Positions 33,800 to 46,210 are shown, numbered from the stretch's first letter. The stretch: 64,000 nt of DNA from Acheta domesticus (GCA_031308135.1 JAHLJT010002630.1:101473138-101537137); one strand, 5' to 3'. The notes: generated by a model from the sequence alone, not told the origin. Numbers and translations are program-made.

Positions 33800-33885
33800 T
33801 GTGTTGTTAATTTCGGTGCAAATCTGTTCAATCAATTAATTTAAAAAATAATAATTGCATTACTTTCGGAATGCACCTTGTAGTT
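33800..33885 (+). mobile_element. Isolated right end of the 14.7-kb mariner family
   Basis: ttaatttaaaaaataataat followed by tgcattactttcggaatgca is nearly identical to the right terminus at 15585-15638. Confidence 0.85.
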
Positions 33886-33889
33886 CAAA

Positions 33890-35380
33890 CTTCAAAGATC
33901 CCGCGAATGGATGCAATGGGGTTGGAGTGAGGACTGCGACATCGATAGCAAAACATTGTTTTAAAACGCGCATGTTCAAAATTAAGTCATCAATGTTAAT
34001 GATTTATCGCCGCAAAAACATCCTTTTTAAACTTGACAATTTGTGGATTTCTCACATCCCTTTCTTCCAGCTGTTTTGTTATACTTGGGGCAGATACTTT
34101 CGAACCCATCTGGCAACACTGTTCAACCGAACAGAGAAGACTAATTCCTCTACGGTTAAAAAAAATCAATTGTATAAACTGCATCATTACAGACATAATT
34201 TCATTCTCTCTAGTAAAAGTTATTTATTTACTAATACAAAATGTCATTTGCAAATAAAATAGTTTCATGGGAAGAAGCCAAGAAATGTGGTTGAACTCGT
34301 CATGTTTTAGGCTAAGCTCGCATATGCATATGTGCAATTTTAATTGCTTACAAATTTACGGCAAAACAGTAAATTGCATTAAACTGCTGTATAATCTGGT
34401 AGTAAGTTTATATTGGATTATTTCCATAATATCATTTCTACGCTGCGCATTATTCTGACCATCTCGGTTAATGAAATAGTCTCGTGCTTGTGCCTCTGCC
34501 CCGCACAATGTTCGAAAAGTATTACTCATATGCTTTAGCTGCGCGGTGTTCCCTCTTCGGAAATTTTCGTTGCCATTAACTTTGCTAAATTTCAAGATAG
34601 GTCGTGAAGAAGAGAAGAAAAAAAAGAAAGAAAAATAAGGTGGAAAAAGACGAGGTGCCACATTTCGCAGCATTGTTTTGATTGATGTTTTCGAGCACGT
34701 CAGGTAAAAAAGTAACTCGAAGGAAGAAAAATTCCAAGAAAAAATCAGACAAGAGTTAGTATTATTAGTCGTCATGCCAAAAACACAAAGTGGCAGTAGC
34801 GATTCAGAAATAACTGGAATAAATCTTGACATGATAATTTGATTTTGGATCATGTAATGCTGAAAACAGTGAGGAAAAAATTAAATTCAATAATCTTTAA
34901 AAATGTATTAATGACACATGAGGCTTGTATCTCCATCTGGTATGGCATGCCCGTAACTCTCCATAAGATTATAGTCCATGGAAGGGATAAAATAAAAAAT
35001 TGTAATCTCCCTCAGTGGCGTAGCGTCAGGGGACGCTGAGGTGCTGAGGATCCCAGTATATAATATTAATAAAGAACCCTAAATACTGTATTGATAATCT
35101 TACAAGTGATCCGTTGAGCGAAACACGTTTTGTATTAATTTTAAATTGATTTCCTATGATTGAATTCGGTGGGTTGTTGAAGCTGGCCTGTGATTGTTTG
35201 GAAGCTAAAATGCTTCTAGCGTCTGTCGCGAGATTGCGACGGGTCTTTTGGTGCTAGCATTGAAGACCGGATCTGATGCACAATATTGAAACAATTTCAG
35301 TAGATTTGGGGCCAAAACTTAAGACAACTGCACGGACCTGCGTGATAGCCAGGATTCTCAAAAGGGGAAAGTCAGCTCTA
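33890..35380. other. No supportable gene
   Basis: Open frames on both strands exist (longest on minus, 34853-34356, 165 codons) but none shows a recognisable motif, and the longest contains low-complexity Phe/Ser tracts from an AAAGAAA-rich strand. 35018-35045 (cagtggcgtagcgtcagggg) resembles the end of a small DNA transposon. Confidence 0.35.
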
Positions 35381-35389
35381 ATCGGATTT

Positions 35390-35735
35390 AAAAAAAGATA
35401 TTTTTTTTTGTTCTGCTATTTGTAAGAAATGCTGAAGAAAGCCAATGAAACATCAATTGCAATGCAAATAAAACGCAGAAAGTGGAACTGGATAGGACAC
35501 ACTTTAAGGAAACCCCGAAATTCAATTGAGAGAGAAGCACTATATTGGAACCCACAAGGGAGTAGAAGCCAATGTCGACCGAGAACATCATAGAGAAGAA
35601 CAGTGGAAGGAGAGATCCGGGAGACTGGTATGACTTGGAAGCAAATCATACCTATTGCAGAAAATAGAGAAAGATGGAGATCCTTTGCCGAGGCCCTATG
35701 CTCCGAAAGGAACTAGAGGACCAAGAAGAAGAGAA
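35390..35735 (+). pseudogene. RTE-like retrotransposon C-terminus
   Basis: Translation from 35457 gives KRRKWNWIGHTLRKPRNSIE, ALYWNPQGSRSQCRPRTS, a stop, then RRTVEGEIRETGMTWKQI and ENRERWRSFAEALCSERN. This is the conserved C-terminal tail of many animal endonuclease/reverse-transcriptase elements. One in-frame stop; the RT domain is absent. Confidence 0.8.
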
Positions 35736-36300
35736 GATATTTATTTGTTCACTATTCTCATTTACTAATTAGTGAATCAATAATTGATATAGTAGACAAT
35801 ATCACTCAAATAATGAACATCCAGCAACCCCACTGGCTGTGTGCTAAATTCCACGGGTCATCGTTGTCTTCACAAGAGACAACTTAGAACTCGGACATGC
35901 CACCCGTATCTCTCGGTGCAATTACCCCAGAAAGCGAAAGAGTCTGGTAAACACTGCCAGCAATTGCCAGTGCAAAGTCCCTTTCCGTTTTTATCTCCCG
36001 TCGACATGGTTTCCCTGTTCGCTCGCTCCCGCCATCGCTGATTTCGCGGTCGCTCGTGATTGGCAGGTGAGGCTCAGTATCTACAGTATAATACGACGGA
36101 AGGAGGAGGGGGGGATTCGGCGGGACATTCTGCCAGTGTTGCCAGATTATCTGTTTTACCTCTAAATTTTTTATTTGCTATTGTCTTAAGTAGTACGTTT
36201 GGAAGGTAATTTAGGTTTTCTAGTGGCTTTTGTAAGATTTCGATTTGTGTTACACATCTTTCGTTTCGGGACATAGATTAGCCTAGCGACCAAGTCAGAA

Positions 36301-36560
36301 TGGATCCGAATTCGGCCGCATTAGCGTTCGGCCGAACACGGCCGTTTACGTCAGAATATTTCAAACTCTCACTAGAGCGCAGGCACGGTCACATTGCATC
36401 CGACAAGTTCTGGCGAACACGGCTGAACTTCCAAGTCGGCGGACCGATATCAAATGAATTTGACTTATTCGGCAGATCTCAGCTCTCGGAGATGGATGTT
36501 GAAAAGCTGGTTTCACTTGTACACGAACGAGATGCTCTGTGGAAGACATCGGATTCCTGA
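36301..36560 (+). pseudogene. MADF (Myb/SANT-like) domain fragment, interrupted
   Basis: The 86-codon frame ends MDVEKLVSLVHERDALWKTS then DS and TGA; in frame after the stop comes YHNR. MADF domains begin in this way (DVE.LI.LV..R..LW..SD.GYHN), so the TGA sits where a glycine codon (GGA) is expected. Immediately after, at 36567, a SINE begins. The first ~65 residues are not recognised. Either a Harbinger-type accessory gene relic or a host gene fragment; the nonsense codon plus insertion argue for a dead copy. Confidence 0.55.
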
Positions 36561-36566
36561 TATCAC

Positions 36567-37035
36567 AACCGTGGCCCGTTTGTTAGGGTACTACTCTGGT
36601 ATTCACCAGGTACTGATCGGAGAAAACCACGGAAAACTGCCGATCAGAGCAGCCAGCCGCTAGAATCCTCCTCCAGACAACGGCTGAATTCGACCTATAC
36701 TGCGATTTTTGTAGGAAGAGCTCTCAAGATAACTCGAATCCCATCTTCGCGATGGAATATGTCACGGCATTTCGCGTCTTTTCTCGGTCTTGCCGGTAGA
36801 AGTCGCATGATCGCAAGCACTGCTTCATACGGTCGCGATCGTGCGAAATCTAGCGGAACGACTGCGGATGATACGAAATGCCGTGACATATTCCATCGCG
36901 AAGATGGGATTTGAGTTATCTTGAGAGCTCTTCCTACAAAAATCGCAGTATAGTTGACAAGCTAGTGTCGAAAATACATCCACCGCCGGGACTCGAACCC
37001 TAGGTCCTCCTGGTCACACTACCCACGGGACCATT
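36567..37035 (-). mobile_element. tRNA-derived SINE family 1, minus copy, split by a MITE
   Basis: 36567-36697 and 36953-37035 together match 49970-50190 of the SINE at 49.7 kb, including ctgatcggagaaaaccacgg, gctgaattcgaccta and the box-B complement gggactcgaaccctaggtcc. The palindromic MITE A4 sits between with duplicated TA. Confidence 0.88.
36698..36950. mobile_element. Palindromic TA-MITE subfamily A, copy A4, inside a SINE
   Basis: Ends tactgcgatttttgtaggaa and complement; TA at 36696-36697 and 36951-36952. The SINE reads cgaccTA before and TAgttgacaag after, while the uninterrupted SINE at 50098 reads cgacctagctgacaag, so the duplication is exactly TA. Confidence 0.95.
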
Positions 37036-37930
37036 TAGTTTTCGTTTTACCGAGATATCCCTACCGATTCCGAATGCTGCTGCTTTCTTGCTCTCACGAA
37101 GGAACTTCGTAAAAACAAGTAATGAAATCGTGAGCTCGAATACCGCGAATTTTCGGTAGAAAAAACTCTTCCTGTCGGGCTCCGGTAACGAAAAAGTGGA
37201 TAAATCCAGTTGTTAAATACAGAAAAAAAATCCTCTAACGTGTGGTGTACCCAGAATCCATGGTTTGTGGGTCCGTGATACCGAAAAATCGATTGACAGC
37301 AAAACGTCCGTCTGTCTGTCTGTCCGTCTGTGGTCAACGCCACAACACGCCTAAACCGTTGAGCCGATTTTCTCCAAAATTGATATTCCCTGATCGATCT
37401 GGAGGCTTTGAGAGTTTCAAACGGAAATTTTGATTTTTGAGGGTGGTGTTTTCTTTTCTTCTCCTTCTTCTTCTTCTTTTTTCTTTTTTTCTTACGCAGA
37501 CATATATTCATGGAAGCATGGAATATATGAAGATCTGAGTTCGGGGCTCGGAACGGAAAAAAAAAGTTGCTACTTGAAATACTTTTGCAGGTTTATGTAG
37601 TAGTATGATATAGTGGAGTAGTTAGAAAACATGCGAGCAAGTATGTGCTTTCGAAGCAACTCTAGTTTTTGTATTGCTAACCGTGTAACAACTTGGCGAA
37701 ACTCCCAGGTCATTGAAAAGACTGGGAAGTGCACGAAACTGCTTTATTTGGAAAGGTCTACATTTTGCGCAAAGCATAGTAAAGGCACCGACTGTCCCGT
37801 CCCTATAATAGATATAGATAATTTTTTGTCTTATAGACTAATAGATCTGATCCTTAGGTAGCTGGTTGCAACCTGGAGTATATTTTATAATCAGCCGACT
37901 CAAAACATGTACAGTTGTGATGTGGAGGAA

Positions 37931-37965
37931 AATGATGATGATGATGATAATAATAATAATAATAA

Positions 37966-37996
<31 letters not shown>

Positions 37997-38020
37997 AAGA
38001 AGGAGGAGGAGGAGGAGAAG
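37931..38020. repeat. Compound trinucleotide microsatellite
   Basis: (GAT)n, (AAT)n, (GAA)n and (GGA)n arrays in succession. Confidence 0.93.
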
Positions 38021-38578
38021 GACAAGAAGGCAGAGCCCGACAATAAGAGTTTTTCTACTGAGTAATGAAGATGTAAGACCAGTAATAAAGAAAACTTCTA
38101 AATGGAAAGCGCCTGGACTCGATCACAACCAAAATTTCTTGTTTAAACACTTCACCTGTATATACACGAACCTTGCAGATTGTTATAATGACATCATTAC
38201 GTCGCCTGAGAACACGCCTGCATTTTGTACTAGAGGTAAAACAATCTTAATACCAAAATCTCAGCATAGACAAAACCCATATAGGAATCGCCCAATAACA
38301 TGTCTACCCACAATGTACAAATACCTTAATGTACAATACCACAATGTACAAAAACAGACTATCACAAACAGGATCTACACACATCTAGAGGAAAACAATA
38401 TAATGACTGAAGAACAGAAGGGTTGCTATATGCAAAAGCATGTAAAGAACAACTGATAATAGATATAGTTATAGAGTCGCAGGCAGTGACAAGAGAAATA
38501 CCAGCATGTCTTATATCGATTACAACAAAGCATTTGACTCGGTCCCTCACACATATTTAATGGAAATTCTTGATATAC

Positions 38579-38637
<59 letters not shown>
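38579..38637. repeat. (TG)n(TA)n microsatellite
   Basis: Left half of a compound repeat interrupted by the MITE; continues at 39284. Confidence 0.95.
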
Positions 38638-38640
<3 letters not shown>

Positions 38641-39280
38641 TGGCGGCTCCTAAACTTCAGGCCAGGTAGGGCACAAAACAAAAAGCTAGAAAATAACTAA
38701 TAAAAATTTTATTTTGAAGTTTAAGCGCTGTAAACTGAAAAACACTTGAAATTCCTCATTGGTTTCTCACATATTAACTAGGCTGAGTGATAAGAGAGAA
38801 CAATTCAATTGAAACAACAAACGCTCACGATCAAGAAAAAAAAAATCTCACAGAATCACAGCTGCTGATATTATGAAGATTACGCGGGTCCTGAGCTAAT
38901 CAGCATTTCATTTCTCAGACACTATGAGCGTTGTTTGTACATCTGTAAAGTGGCGCTTGCAGTGGCAGTCACAAAAAACTTGTGACCGTGAAGGGCCTTA
39001 AGGGAGCACATTACCCCCTCCCTTTTTTCCTCGCACTATGAGGAAAAGCTTTGCTGAACGGGAGGGAGCTGGTCACACGAAGCTTGCGGACTTCGCCCTG
39101 TTGCCACAACTACCTCGTTATCTGCGCTGTGAAATAGTATCGATATCGCCAGTGAAAACCTTAACGTAAATTCTCTAGAATTATTACTCGATAATATGAC
39201 ACGCATTTCAGTCCACTATTAATATTTCCCTTTACAAGTGGGAGGGCACGTGACCATGTGACCTTATGGTAGAGCCGCCA

Positions 39281-39283
<3 letters not shown>
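38638..39283. mobile_element. hAT-like MITE inserted into a TA microsatellite
   Basis: Ends cagtggcggctcctaaac and (complement) cagtggcggctctaccata. Flanking octamers tatatata and tgtatata are a near-perfect 8-bp duplication within TA repeats, consistent with hAT. 646 bp, no coding frame. Confidence 0.82.

Positions 39284-39348
<65 letters not shown>
39284..39348. repeat. (TA)n(CA)n microsatellite
   Basis: Right half of the compound repeat. Confidence 0.95.
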
Positions 39349-40043
39349 CTATCAAGTGGACACAAAGTTAATGAACTTTCTCAATAATATGATGCAGGAA
39401 TGGAACACCGTTCAACATCTTTTTTCCAATCGTTGCACTCTCTCCATTTTACTCACTCCATTTTCCCTCTCTCTCTCACTCACTCCATTTTCAATCATTA
39501 AATCATCCATTAAATGCAATTCCTCAAGTGAATTGGGAATTGCATTTAACTGAAGCGCCATCTTGTGCTGTAGCGCCATCTAGTGGAGTTAGAATAATTG
39601 TACTATGTCTATGTTCTTTCCGCAAGTGCAAGCAATAAGTTGACACAGTGTTATCGCAATCGGATGCACGGTACGGTAGCGCATTAAGCACGAATCAACA
39701 AACATTGATTTTTACAAAATTGATGAATTTTCTGTATAACATTTTTCCCTAATTTTTTTTTCGATCATTCCGATTATTCTGCTGTTGGGGGCAGAGATGA
39801 ATCCAACAAATCAGAGATAATTAAAATTGATCCTGTAGTTCTTGACTTATAAATGGTTTAATTAACCCAACTTTGTTTTATTTCCTTAGATTCTGCACGT
39901 CTTTGAGAAGGTGGGGTAATATTGAGAAGCGCCGGAGCAGCAAAAATGTAATAGAATGTTCAGAAAGATCTCATTCTGTAGAATACGGCGTGATAAGTTT
40001 TAGTTTTTATGGCGCTAGAACGCTTCGGTTAGGAGTCATTTAA

Positions 40044-40045
<2 letters not shown>

Positions 40046-40098
<53 letters not shown>
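40046..40098. repeat. (TA)n microsatellite
   Basis: About 26 TA units. Confidence 0.97.
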
Positions 40099-40101
<3 letters not shown>

Positions 40102-40439
40102 GAGAGATATTTTTTATTTTTAACATTTAACATTTAAAAATTAATTATGGAAAGTTTTGACGTGTGTTTACCTGTAGATCATGTTTCAAAATATGGTACA
40201 TGTGAAATATGAATAAACATAAAGAAAAACTAATAACAAAATTGAACGCAATTTAATCTTACCACAAAATTTAAAAAAAAATTACTACTGTCATCCTCAA
40301 AATGTAAAAACCTTGTAACTAGATACAATAATTGCAACACACATAATAAATTAAGACAAAATTATGATATTTACAATATCAATAATACATGTAGAATAAA
40401 ATTATGACAATTCACTATTTTGGAAATCGAAATTCTCTT

Positions 40440-41968
40440 GTCCCAATAGGAAAACATAAATTAAGCATTCAGAAAACAACAGAAGGAAAAACTGTTCAAG
40501 AAAGAGCGTAGAAAGAATTTTTGGAATTTCATCTGCAATTTTTATCAAAGAAGTTCAGGAGAGAAACTAGATTTAAAATGCCAAGAAAATAAATAATGGA
40601 AAACAAATGGAAGGGGAAGAAATCTAGAATTGGTCAGGCTGCTCAAGAAGCATTGAAAGTACTAAAAATCTTGGAAGAATAAAACTCCTTGGTTGTGAGA
40701 AGTGAAAAAACTGACTGAAAGAAAAAGAAAATATTATTATATTACGTAAAGAATGAATGAGGCATATTCAAGATACAAAAATGAAAGAAATATGGTTAAC
40801 ATTATGTTAAGACAAATAAGGAAGGATTTCTGGGAAGCATTTTCAAGAAAACAGATATTCCCACAGGTCATGAGAGCAAGTACAGAAACTTCTCCAGTGA
40901 CAATGCCAAGACAAAAACAAGCTTATAACAACAAAATCCATTAAAGGAAATGAATGGGTTAGCTATTTCTCTGCACTATTTAGGACCATGGAAAGTAATA
41001 ACAATCAACTGAGTATACAAATAAAGTAATAAAGAACATCAAATGAGAGTAGAATTAGCAAATGTCAAGATTATTGTAGAAATTCAAAGAGATATCGTTG
41101 AAGTTGTCTTCAAAGAACCAAAGACGCAAAATCTCCGGGCACAAATAATATATGCAATGAAATGCTTTAGTGTGGAGGTGATCACTTGAAAGACAAATCA
41201 GTAAAATTGATGAGCATTATTTCCCATACATTTAAAATATCAGAGGAAAGAAAAAACAGTGTCCTTCATCCAAAGAGATAACTACAGAGGAATTAACCTC
41301 CTGAATACTGCCCTTAAAATGACTACACAACTACATAGTATAACAAAAATTAAATTAAGTAAACCTTTCTGCAACAAACTACTATGCTTTAGGAAAGGAA
41401 GATCATGTACACATGCAATCTTTACATTAAGACAGTAGTTAAAAAGGCTATTAAATATATTGCTTTATGTTTTATTGACATAGAAAAGGCCTTTGGCAGT
41501 ACAGAATTAGTGGATAAACAAAATATTACAATGTGAATTAGGAAATAACTACCACCACAGATCATGTAAGTAAATTCCAAATCACCTCATTTTACTCTTT
41601 AAGATCTGAACACAATAATGTAATAAGAATTCCAACAAACAGAAAGTTGTCCAAAGCAATCCCCACAACCAAAGGAATTTGACAACAAAACTCTCTAAAC
41701 ATTTTCTTTGTAATGGAGTGATAAATGATACAAATCATGTAAAATTATTTCCAGGATATAGGATGGAGAATAATGAAATAAATTTTTTGTCACGCTGATG
41801 ATTTGTTCCAAGGGCAGATAACAAGGACAGCTGACAAAATATTAACCCATCAGGTAGGAACCAAAGAAATGTAAGTTGGAATGACAAAAAAAAAAAAATG
41901 ATAGAACAAATAATTAATGGAATTCATGTATTCTAAAGTGGAATTTACATCAGAGTAAAATTTATCAA
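40440..41968 (+). pseudogene. RTE-like endonuclease/reverse transcriptase relic, 5' part of RT
   Basis: Recognisable pieces in order: GNEWVSYFSALFRTMES (40938-40990), a degenerate 'K.R.ISGHK..C.ML' block (41130), DNYRGINLLNTALKMTTQLH (41278-41335), NKLLCFRKGRSCTHAIFTLR (41370-41430), FIDIEKAFGSTELVD (41475-41515) and a mutated YADD box reading HADDL (41795-41815). Many stops and frameshifts. The RT continues beyond an inserted element at 43135. Confidence 0.8.
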
Positions 41969-43126
41969 GGGTCATCTATAAATTACATCACGCTAAAGAG
42001 GAGGGGAAGGGGGTGTGAGGCAGCGTCATGCTGCGTTACTTGGGGTAGGGGGTGTTAGTTAAATGTCACATAACCCTGCTTTTTATTTTTCAACAGTTGC
42101 TGAAACAATTACTTCTTTTTTGTCTTATGCCAAACATTAAATTATTAACAAATTACTTCTTAAAAAATATTTTAAAAAATTACAGTTACTATGCGTAAAT
42201 TGTTACAAAAAAATGGAAATATTTTTGCATAATTTTCCATTGGATCTGTAAGATTACTAAGAAAATATTCAAAACTGATCGATCATATATTCTAGGATCC
42301 TATAAAATTAGTGCCCACGTTTTATCCACAACGATGTGTGCATGGTGTGTTGTCAGAAATTTCAAAGTCTGAATGTCCTACCTTGACACAATATTTGTTT
42401 CCAATCTTATTGTTAAGTGTAGTCAGTATTGCCAATTAATTCTTCTTTAACTATCGTAAATTTTAAATTATAATGCAACGTAAACCAGAAGACCCGGGTG
42501 AGAATCTCAGTCAAAAGAGACCAATTCTTTAAAGAAATTTTATCATTACATGTTACACATGTTACTGAGTAACAGTCACAACTGAGATTTCTTTTCTGTT
42601 GTGGAACATATATCTGAGAGAAATTGCAGCTGGATGACAGGATGTTCTCAATTATACACATCATAACGGGCAATATATCAGGCCTGTGAGAGTGTTCAAA
42701 GAATTGGTCGTCTTGATAGCTTAGTGATAGAGCAAAGGGGTGTAAACCAGGAGACCCATTGAGATTCCAACCCCGGTCAGGGAGATCAATTCTTTGAACA
42801 AATTTAGTAATTAAATCAATAAGTATTATTAAAATACATCTGTTACTCAGTAACATGGTCACAACTTACATTTCTTTACTGTTGCAGAAAATATTTCCAA
42901 GCGTAATTGCATCCAAAAATGATGTCAAGAGTGGCAACAATTATATTAATACAATTTTTTTTACTGTCATGTAAATATATTTTTACTTCTAGTAAATGGG
43001 GAAGGGGTGTTGTCGCAAGCATTACATAATTACTACAGGGTTCACGTGCATCTTTTGGGTGTGATATAGGGGCAGACAGGGTATTCAAAATATTCCAAAT
43101 TGGCATTACAGAATTTATGGATAGCC
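41969..43126. mobile_element. DNA element of the gtccataaattac family, inserted into the RT relic
   Basis: The left gggtcatctataaattacat and right (complement ggctatccataaattctgta) ends are inverted. The element separates two consecutive parts of one reverse transcriptase, so it is a later insertion of about 1.16 kb. It contains two copies of a tRNA-like SINE and G-rich filler resembling the copy at 3450. Confidence 0.65.
42479..42925 (+). mobile_element. Two head-to-tail copies of a tRNA-like SINE
   Basis: The second copy (about 42706-42925) reads gatagcttagtgatagagca (box A-like), gtaaaccaggagacccattg, then gagattccaaccccggtcag (box B-like), followed by gatcaattctttgaacaaat. The first copy (42479-42645) lacks the box A part but shares gtaaaccag.agaccc, caattctttaaagaaat and ttactgagtaac with the second. 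Confidence 0.6.
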
Positions 43127-43129
43127 AAC

Positions 43130-43320
43130 CAGCTTTGGCAATTTATACTCCGAAGCACAGGAAGTCGAAAATGCTGCACAAATATCAGGATACCTAAATT
43201 ATATTATTTGGAGAACCAAGTTTCAAGATATAAATACAAAAGTTAAAATATATAAAAAGAGTGCAAACTGATATAGGAATTGTCCCCCTCTACAGAGTTT
43301 GAGGTACCCAGCAGATAAAG
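43130..43320 (+). pseudogene. Continuation of the split RTE-like reverse transcriptase
   Basis: The frame reads LYSEAQEVENAAQISGYLNY then IIWRTKFQDINTKVKIYKK, matching the region after YADD in RTE-type proteins (A..IAGYL...IW.NKY.....K.RIYK). It resumes where the 41969-43126 insertion ends. Confidence 0.72.
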
Positions 43321-44609
43321 TATTAATTTCTCCTTGACAGGGATACGAGCTTGAAATGATAATCCATACAAGTTATTAAGTGCGTCATTTACGATTTCCT
43401 CACTCTGACACATTCAAATGAAGGAAATTCAACATGAAAGCATCCCCGAGAGCATTCTGAGGATTCTTTCAGATGGTGTTGCAGAAGCAAAATGGTCGTT
43501 TCAATCATCTATCCTTTGCTTCTCCCCCACCCTGATGGTTTGAATGTCCTTCTCTGGAAAGAATTGCCCATTTGCACTCTCTACATAAAGAAGTTAACCA
43601 TTTTAGTATTCATACAACAGAAACTTGAGCTAACACGTCTAGAACAAAATAAATTTTTAAAATAAAGGAAATGGAGACTCTCCAAAAAATTATTAGAAAA
43701 AATATAAAGGATAATGTAGAGTTCTTGAAAATTTGAAAACCGTGTTACATCCAAATAAGTGTTCAAAGGTGAAAGAACGAAGTGGAAAATATAAAAACTG
43801 AGTATGGCTCCAGGCAGAGACTTGCCATAGCAAGCCAAGATAGTGTCCCTTAAGGAAGATGCGACCCAGGTCACCTAAGAAAGAGAAGGAAGGACACTTA
43901 CACAACACGTAAAGACTGTTTATAATCCTACAGAATAGAGACTGGAAAAATATGTAGTATTAAACGTCAATATATGTACATCAATATGTAATGAAAACAG
44001 TAAGAATATGTAATAAATATCTAAAATCGGATATAAGATGCAATATTAAAATTCTCTAATTAAAGAAAAACATTTACATAGAACGAAATTACATTTAGAA
44101 AAAATGTCCTAAATAAATTTTAAAATTAATACAAGCTTTTTAAAACATTTGGGAGAGCACAAGTTGATGCACATTTTGCATCATACAACATTCTCGTTGG
44201 TAGTGAAAGCTTCATGTATTGTAATCCAGGACTTAGCAAGTTTTTCTAGGAAATGAAGGTTATAGGTCACAAAACCCAATGTCAATGATATTTTTGACAC
44301 CTAGATTTCACCAACAATGTAAGGGAAAATACTAATTTGTTTTTTTAATAATTCTTTTCACAATAATTATGTAATAAGTTTGAAGAAAATTGATCGAATA
44401 AGAAAATATGCTGTGAAAACAGCAATATATGTAAAAATATAGTACTAAATATGTAAAAATGTGTAATGAAAAAATTGGATATTGTGTTAGGAGGGTGATG
44501 ATTCATCAAGATTACAGTTTTGAGAACGGTAAGTAGAAAGACAAAAAAATATGTAATTACATAAAAATTCTGTCTCTACTTATAATATCAGAATTTCGCA
44601 TCCCCCTAG

Positions 44610-45140
44610 GCTCATACGTAGATATCGGATGTTTAGGTACTAAAAAATTGAATTTTAGGCACCTAAAAATGCATTCAAAATGCCAAGAATAAGGAAAAAA
44701 AGCATTGTCGTAAGTTATATACACAATAAAATGAAAAATTGTTTGTAATTTTTGTCTACATTATTTTGTGAACTTCAATGCACAAAACAAGTACATTTTA
44801 ATATAACACTAAATTTACATATTTACAACGCTTCTACAATTTATTCTTCACAGTTTGCGTTGCAGTAATATATACCAGCAACTTTCCAAAGATCACAATT
44901 TCAAATTTGTGATGATAGGGAGACAAAATCAGTTTGAATCGGAAGATGGATCTCTCAACATCTACTGATGTGACTGGCATATATTTTAAAAGTCCAATAT
45001 TAGCGACACTGAAACCTTCTGGGAATTTACATTTATGTCCACTTAAAACATCAGTACCCTCAGTGTATTGCCAATCAACCATGTTCTCAGTACATGGCTG
45101 TTATTTATGAAATAGGGAAAAGGAGAAAAATCTGTTGGTA
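44610..45140 (-). pseudogene. hAT transposase C-terminal (dimerisation) fragment
   Basis: The 82-codon minus-strand frame (45082-44834) contains LLKYMPVTSVDVERSIFRFK and LILSP..HKF, the hAT C-terminal dimerisation motif (typically A..P.TSVDVERSFS..K.ILS..R). It ends with a stop at TVKNKL. No upstream catalytic residues are visible. The gtacctaaa/ttaggcacctaaa words at 44635-44670 resemble those at 3860-3890. Confidence 0.75.
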
Positions 45141-45719
45141 AGCTTTTAGGAATTCTCTCACATTTTAAAATACAAAGACATAAATTGAAGATTTCGTAAT
45201 AAATGGTCACTGACCATTGCTCATTTTCTGATATCTTAGCATTGTATACACAAATAATACATAAAAGGCAAAAAGTCCAATAATTCTATGGAGGGGGAAA
45301 AAGGGCATTTATGCTAAATAAAAAAGGAAAAATATGCATGTGGAACTTTCTCATTATGCTGCCATTTGTCATGGTTGGTGCACATATATTATCGGCCTTT
45401 AAATAAGTTCGCTAGAATAAAATATGCATTTCCCTAAACATCCAATGTCTATTCATACGTCTCAATTTACACAAGCCCAAGAAAGTAGCCGCATTATTTT
45501 TCATGACCCCATAACCTGCTTCTACGGATATTTCAACAGTTAGTATTTAAGTGGCACAAAAATATGAAATAATTTTTAAATAATTTCTTAACTTTCTTTT
45601 GCTTTCTTCCAAGAAGATCTTAAAGACTAAATGTATTTAAATTGACATAGAAAGACAAAATAGCAAAAAACAACAATTGCCTCAAAACATTTGTCCAAAT
45701 AATAAATAAATAATTTTCA

Positions 45720-46210
45720 TTTTATTTAGGAACATCAGAGGAACAGGAGATTTGAAACATAAGAGAAACAAAGGTAAACTTATAATGAAGTTAGATGGGC
45801 AAAGCTAGACATTATCTGGATATCTACACACTCAGCCAGGAAAGAAATGAAAAAGCTCACAATTGTGCAAAGAAAATAGCAGCCTGTGACAGCTCTCTAA
45901 TCCTGCAGGAATGCCTCTGTAAGAAGGAATTAGCAGTTTGAAAGAATACAAACAAGCCCTGATAACTAACAGCTCAGAAGCAAAGGAAGTGAGACAATGG
46001 ATTAATTTTTAGGTGATGAAGCAGTTGACTTCTTAAATGGGAACAGTATCAAGTTGGTAGGGAAATAAAGGAAGATGTGGCATCCTTAGTAAACATAAAT
46101 TCACAGATATCCCCTACCATTTGAGATGTCATAAAAATGCTAAAAAAATTCCAGATTTTTTTTGGAGGGGGGGTGGGTGTTAAATGCTTAACCCTAAGCA
46201 CGAGAAGGCA
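45720..46210 (+). pseudogene. Possible endonuclease N-terminus of a non-LTR element
   Basis: Translation RNIRGTGDLKHKRNKGKLIM followed by a diverged stretch resembles the start of APE-type endonucleases (.WNVRG......L......DI..IQET). Stops in all frames; weak. Confidence 0.3.

Larger units (their letters stand above)
38040..39430 (+). pseudogene. R4/R2-like non-LTR reverse transcriptase, split by microsatellite and hAT MITE
   Basis: 38041-38577 encodes KWKAPGLDHNQNF, NPYRNRPITCLPTMYK, NRIYTHLEENNIMTEEQKGC and, after a frameshift, YIDYNKAFDSVPHTYLMEIL: RT domains 1 to A of an R4/R2-like element. The next RT segment, QVDTKLMNFLNNMMQEWNTV, appears at 39352-39412, beyond an insertion of 770 bp made of (TG)n(TA)n repeats and a hAT MITE. 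The palm motif B onward (GD.LSP, YADD) is absent. Family placement is from motif resemblance only. Confidence 0.75.

Noticed and set aside
34356..34853. 165-codon minus-strand frame
   Set aside because: No recognisable motif, low-complexity Phe/Ser tract, no splice or promoter context; could be chance in AT-rich DNA.
42706..42790. Possible tRNA gene on the plus strand
   Set aside because: Box B is degenerate and a second head-less copy of the same unit lies upstream, so it is a SINE head.
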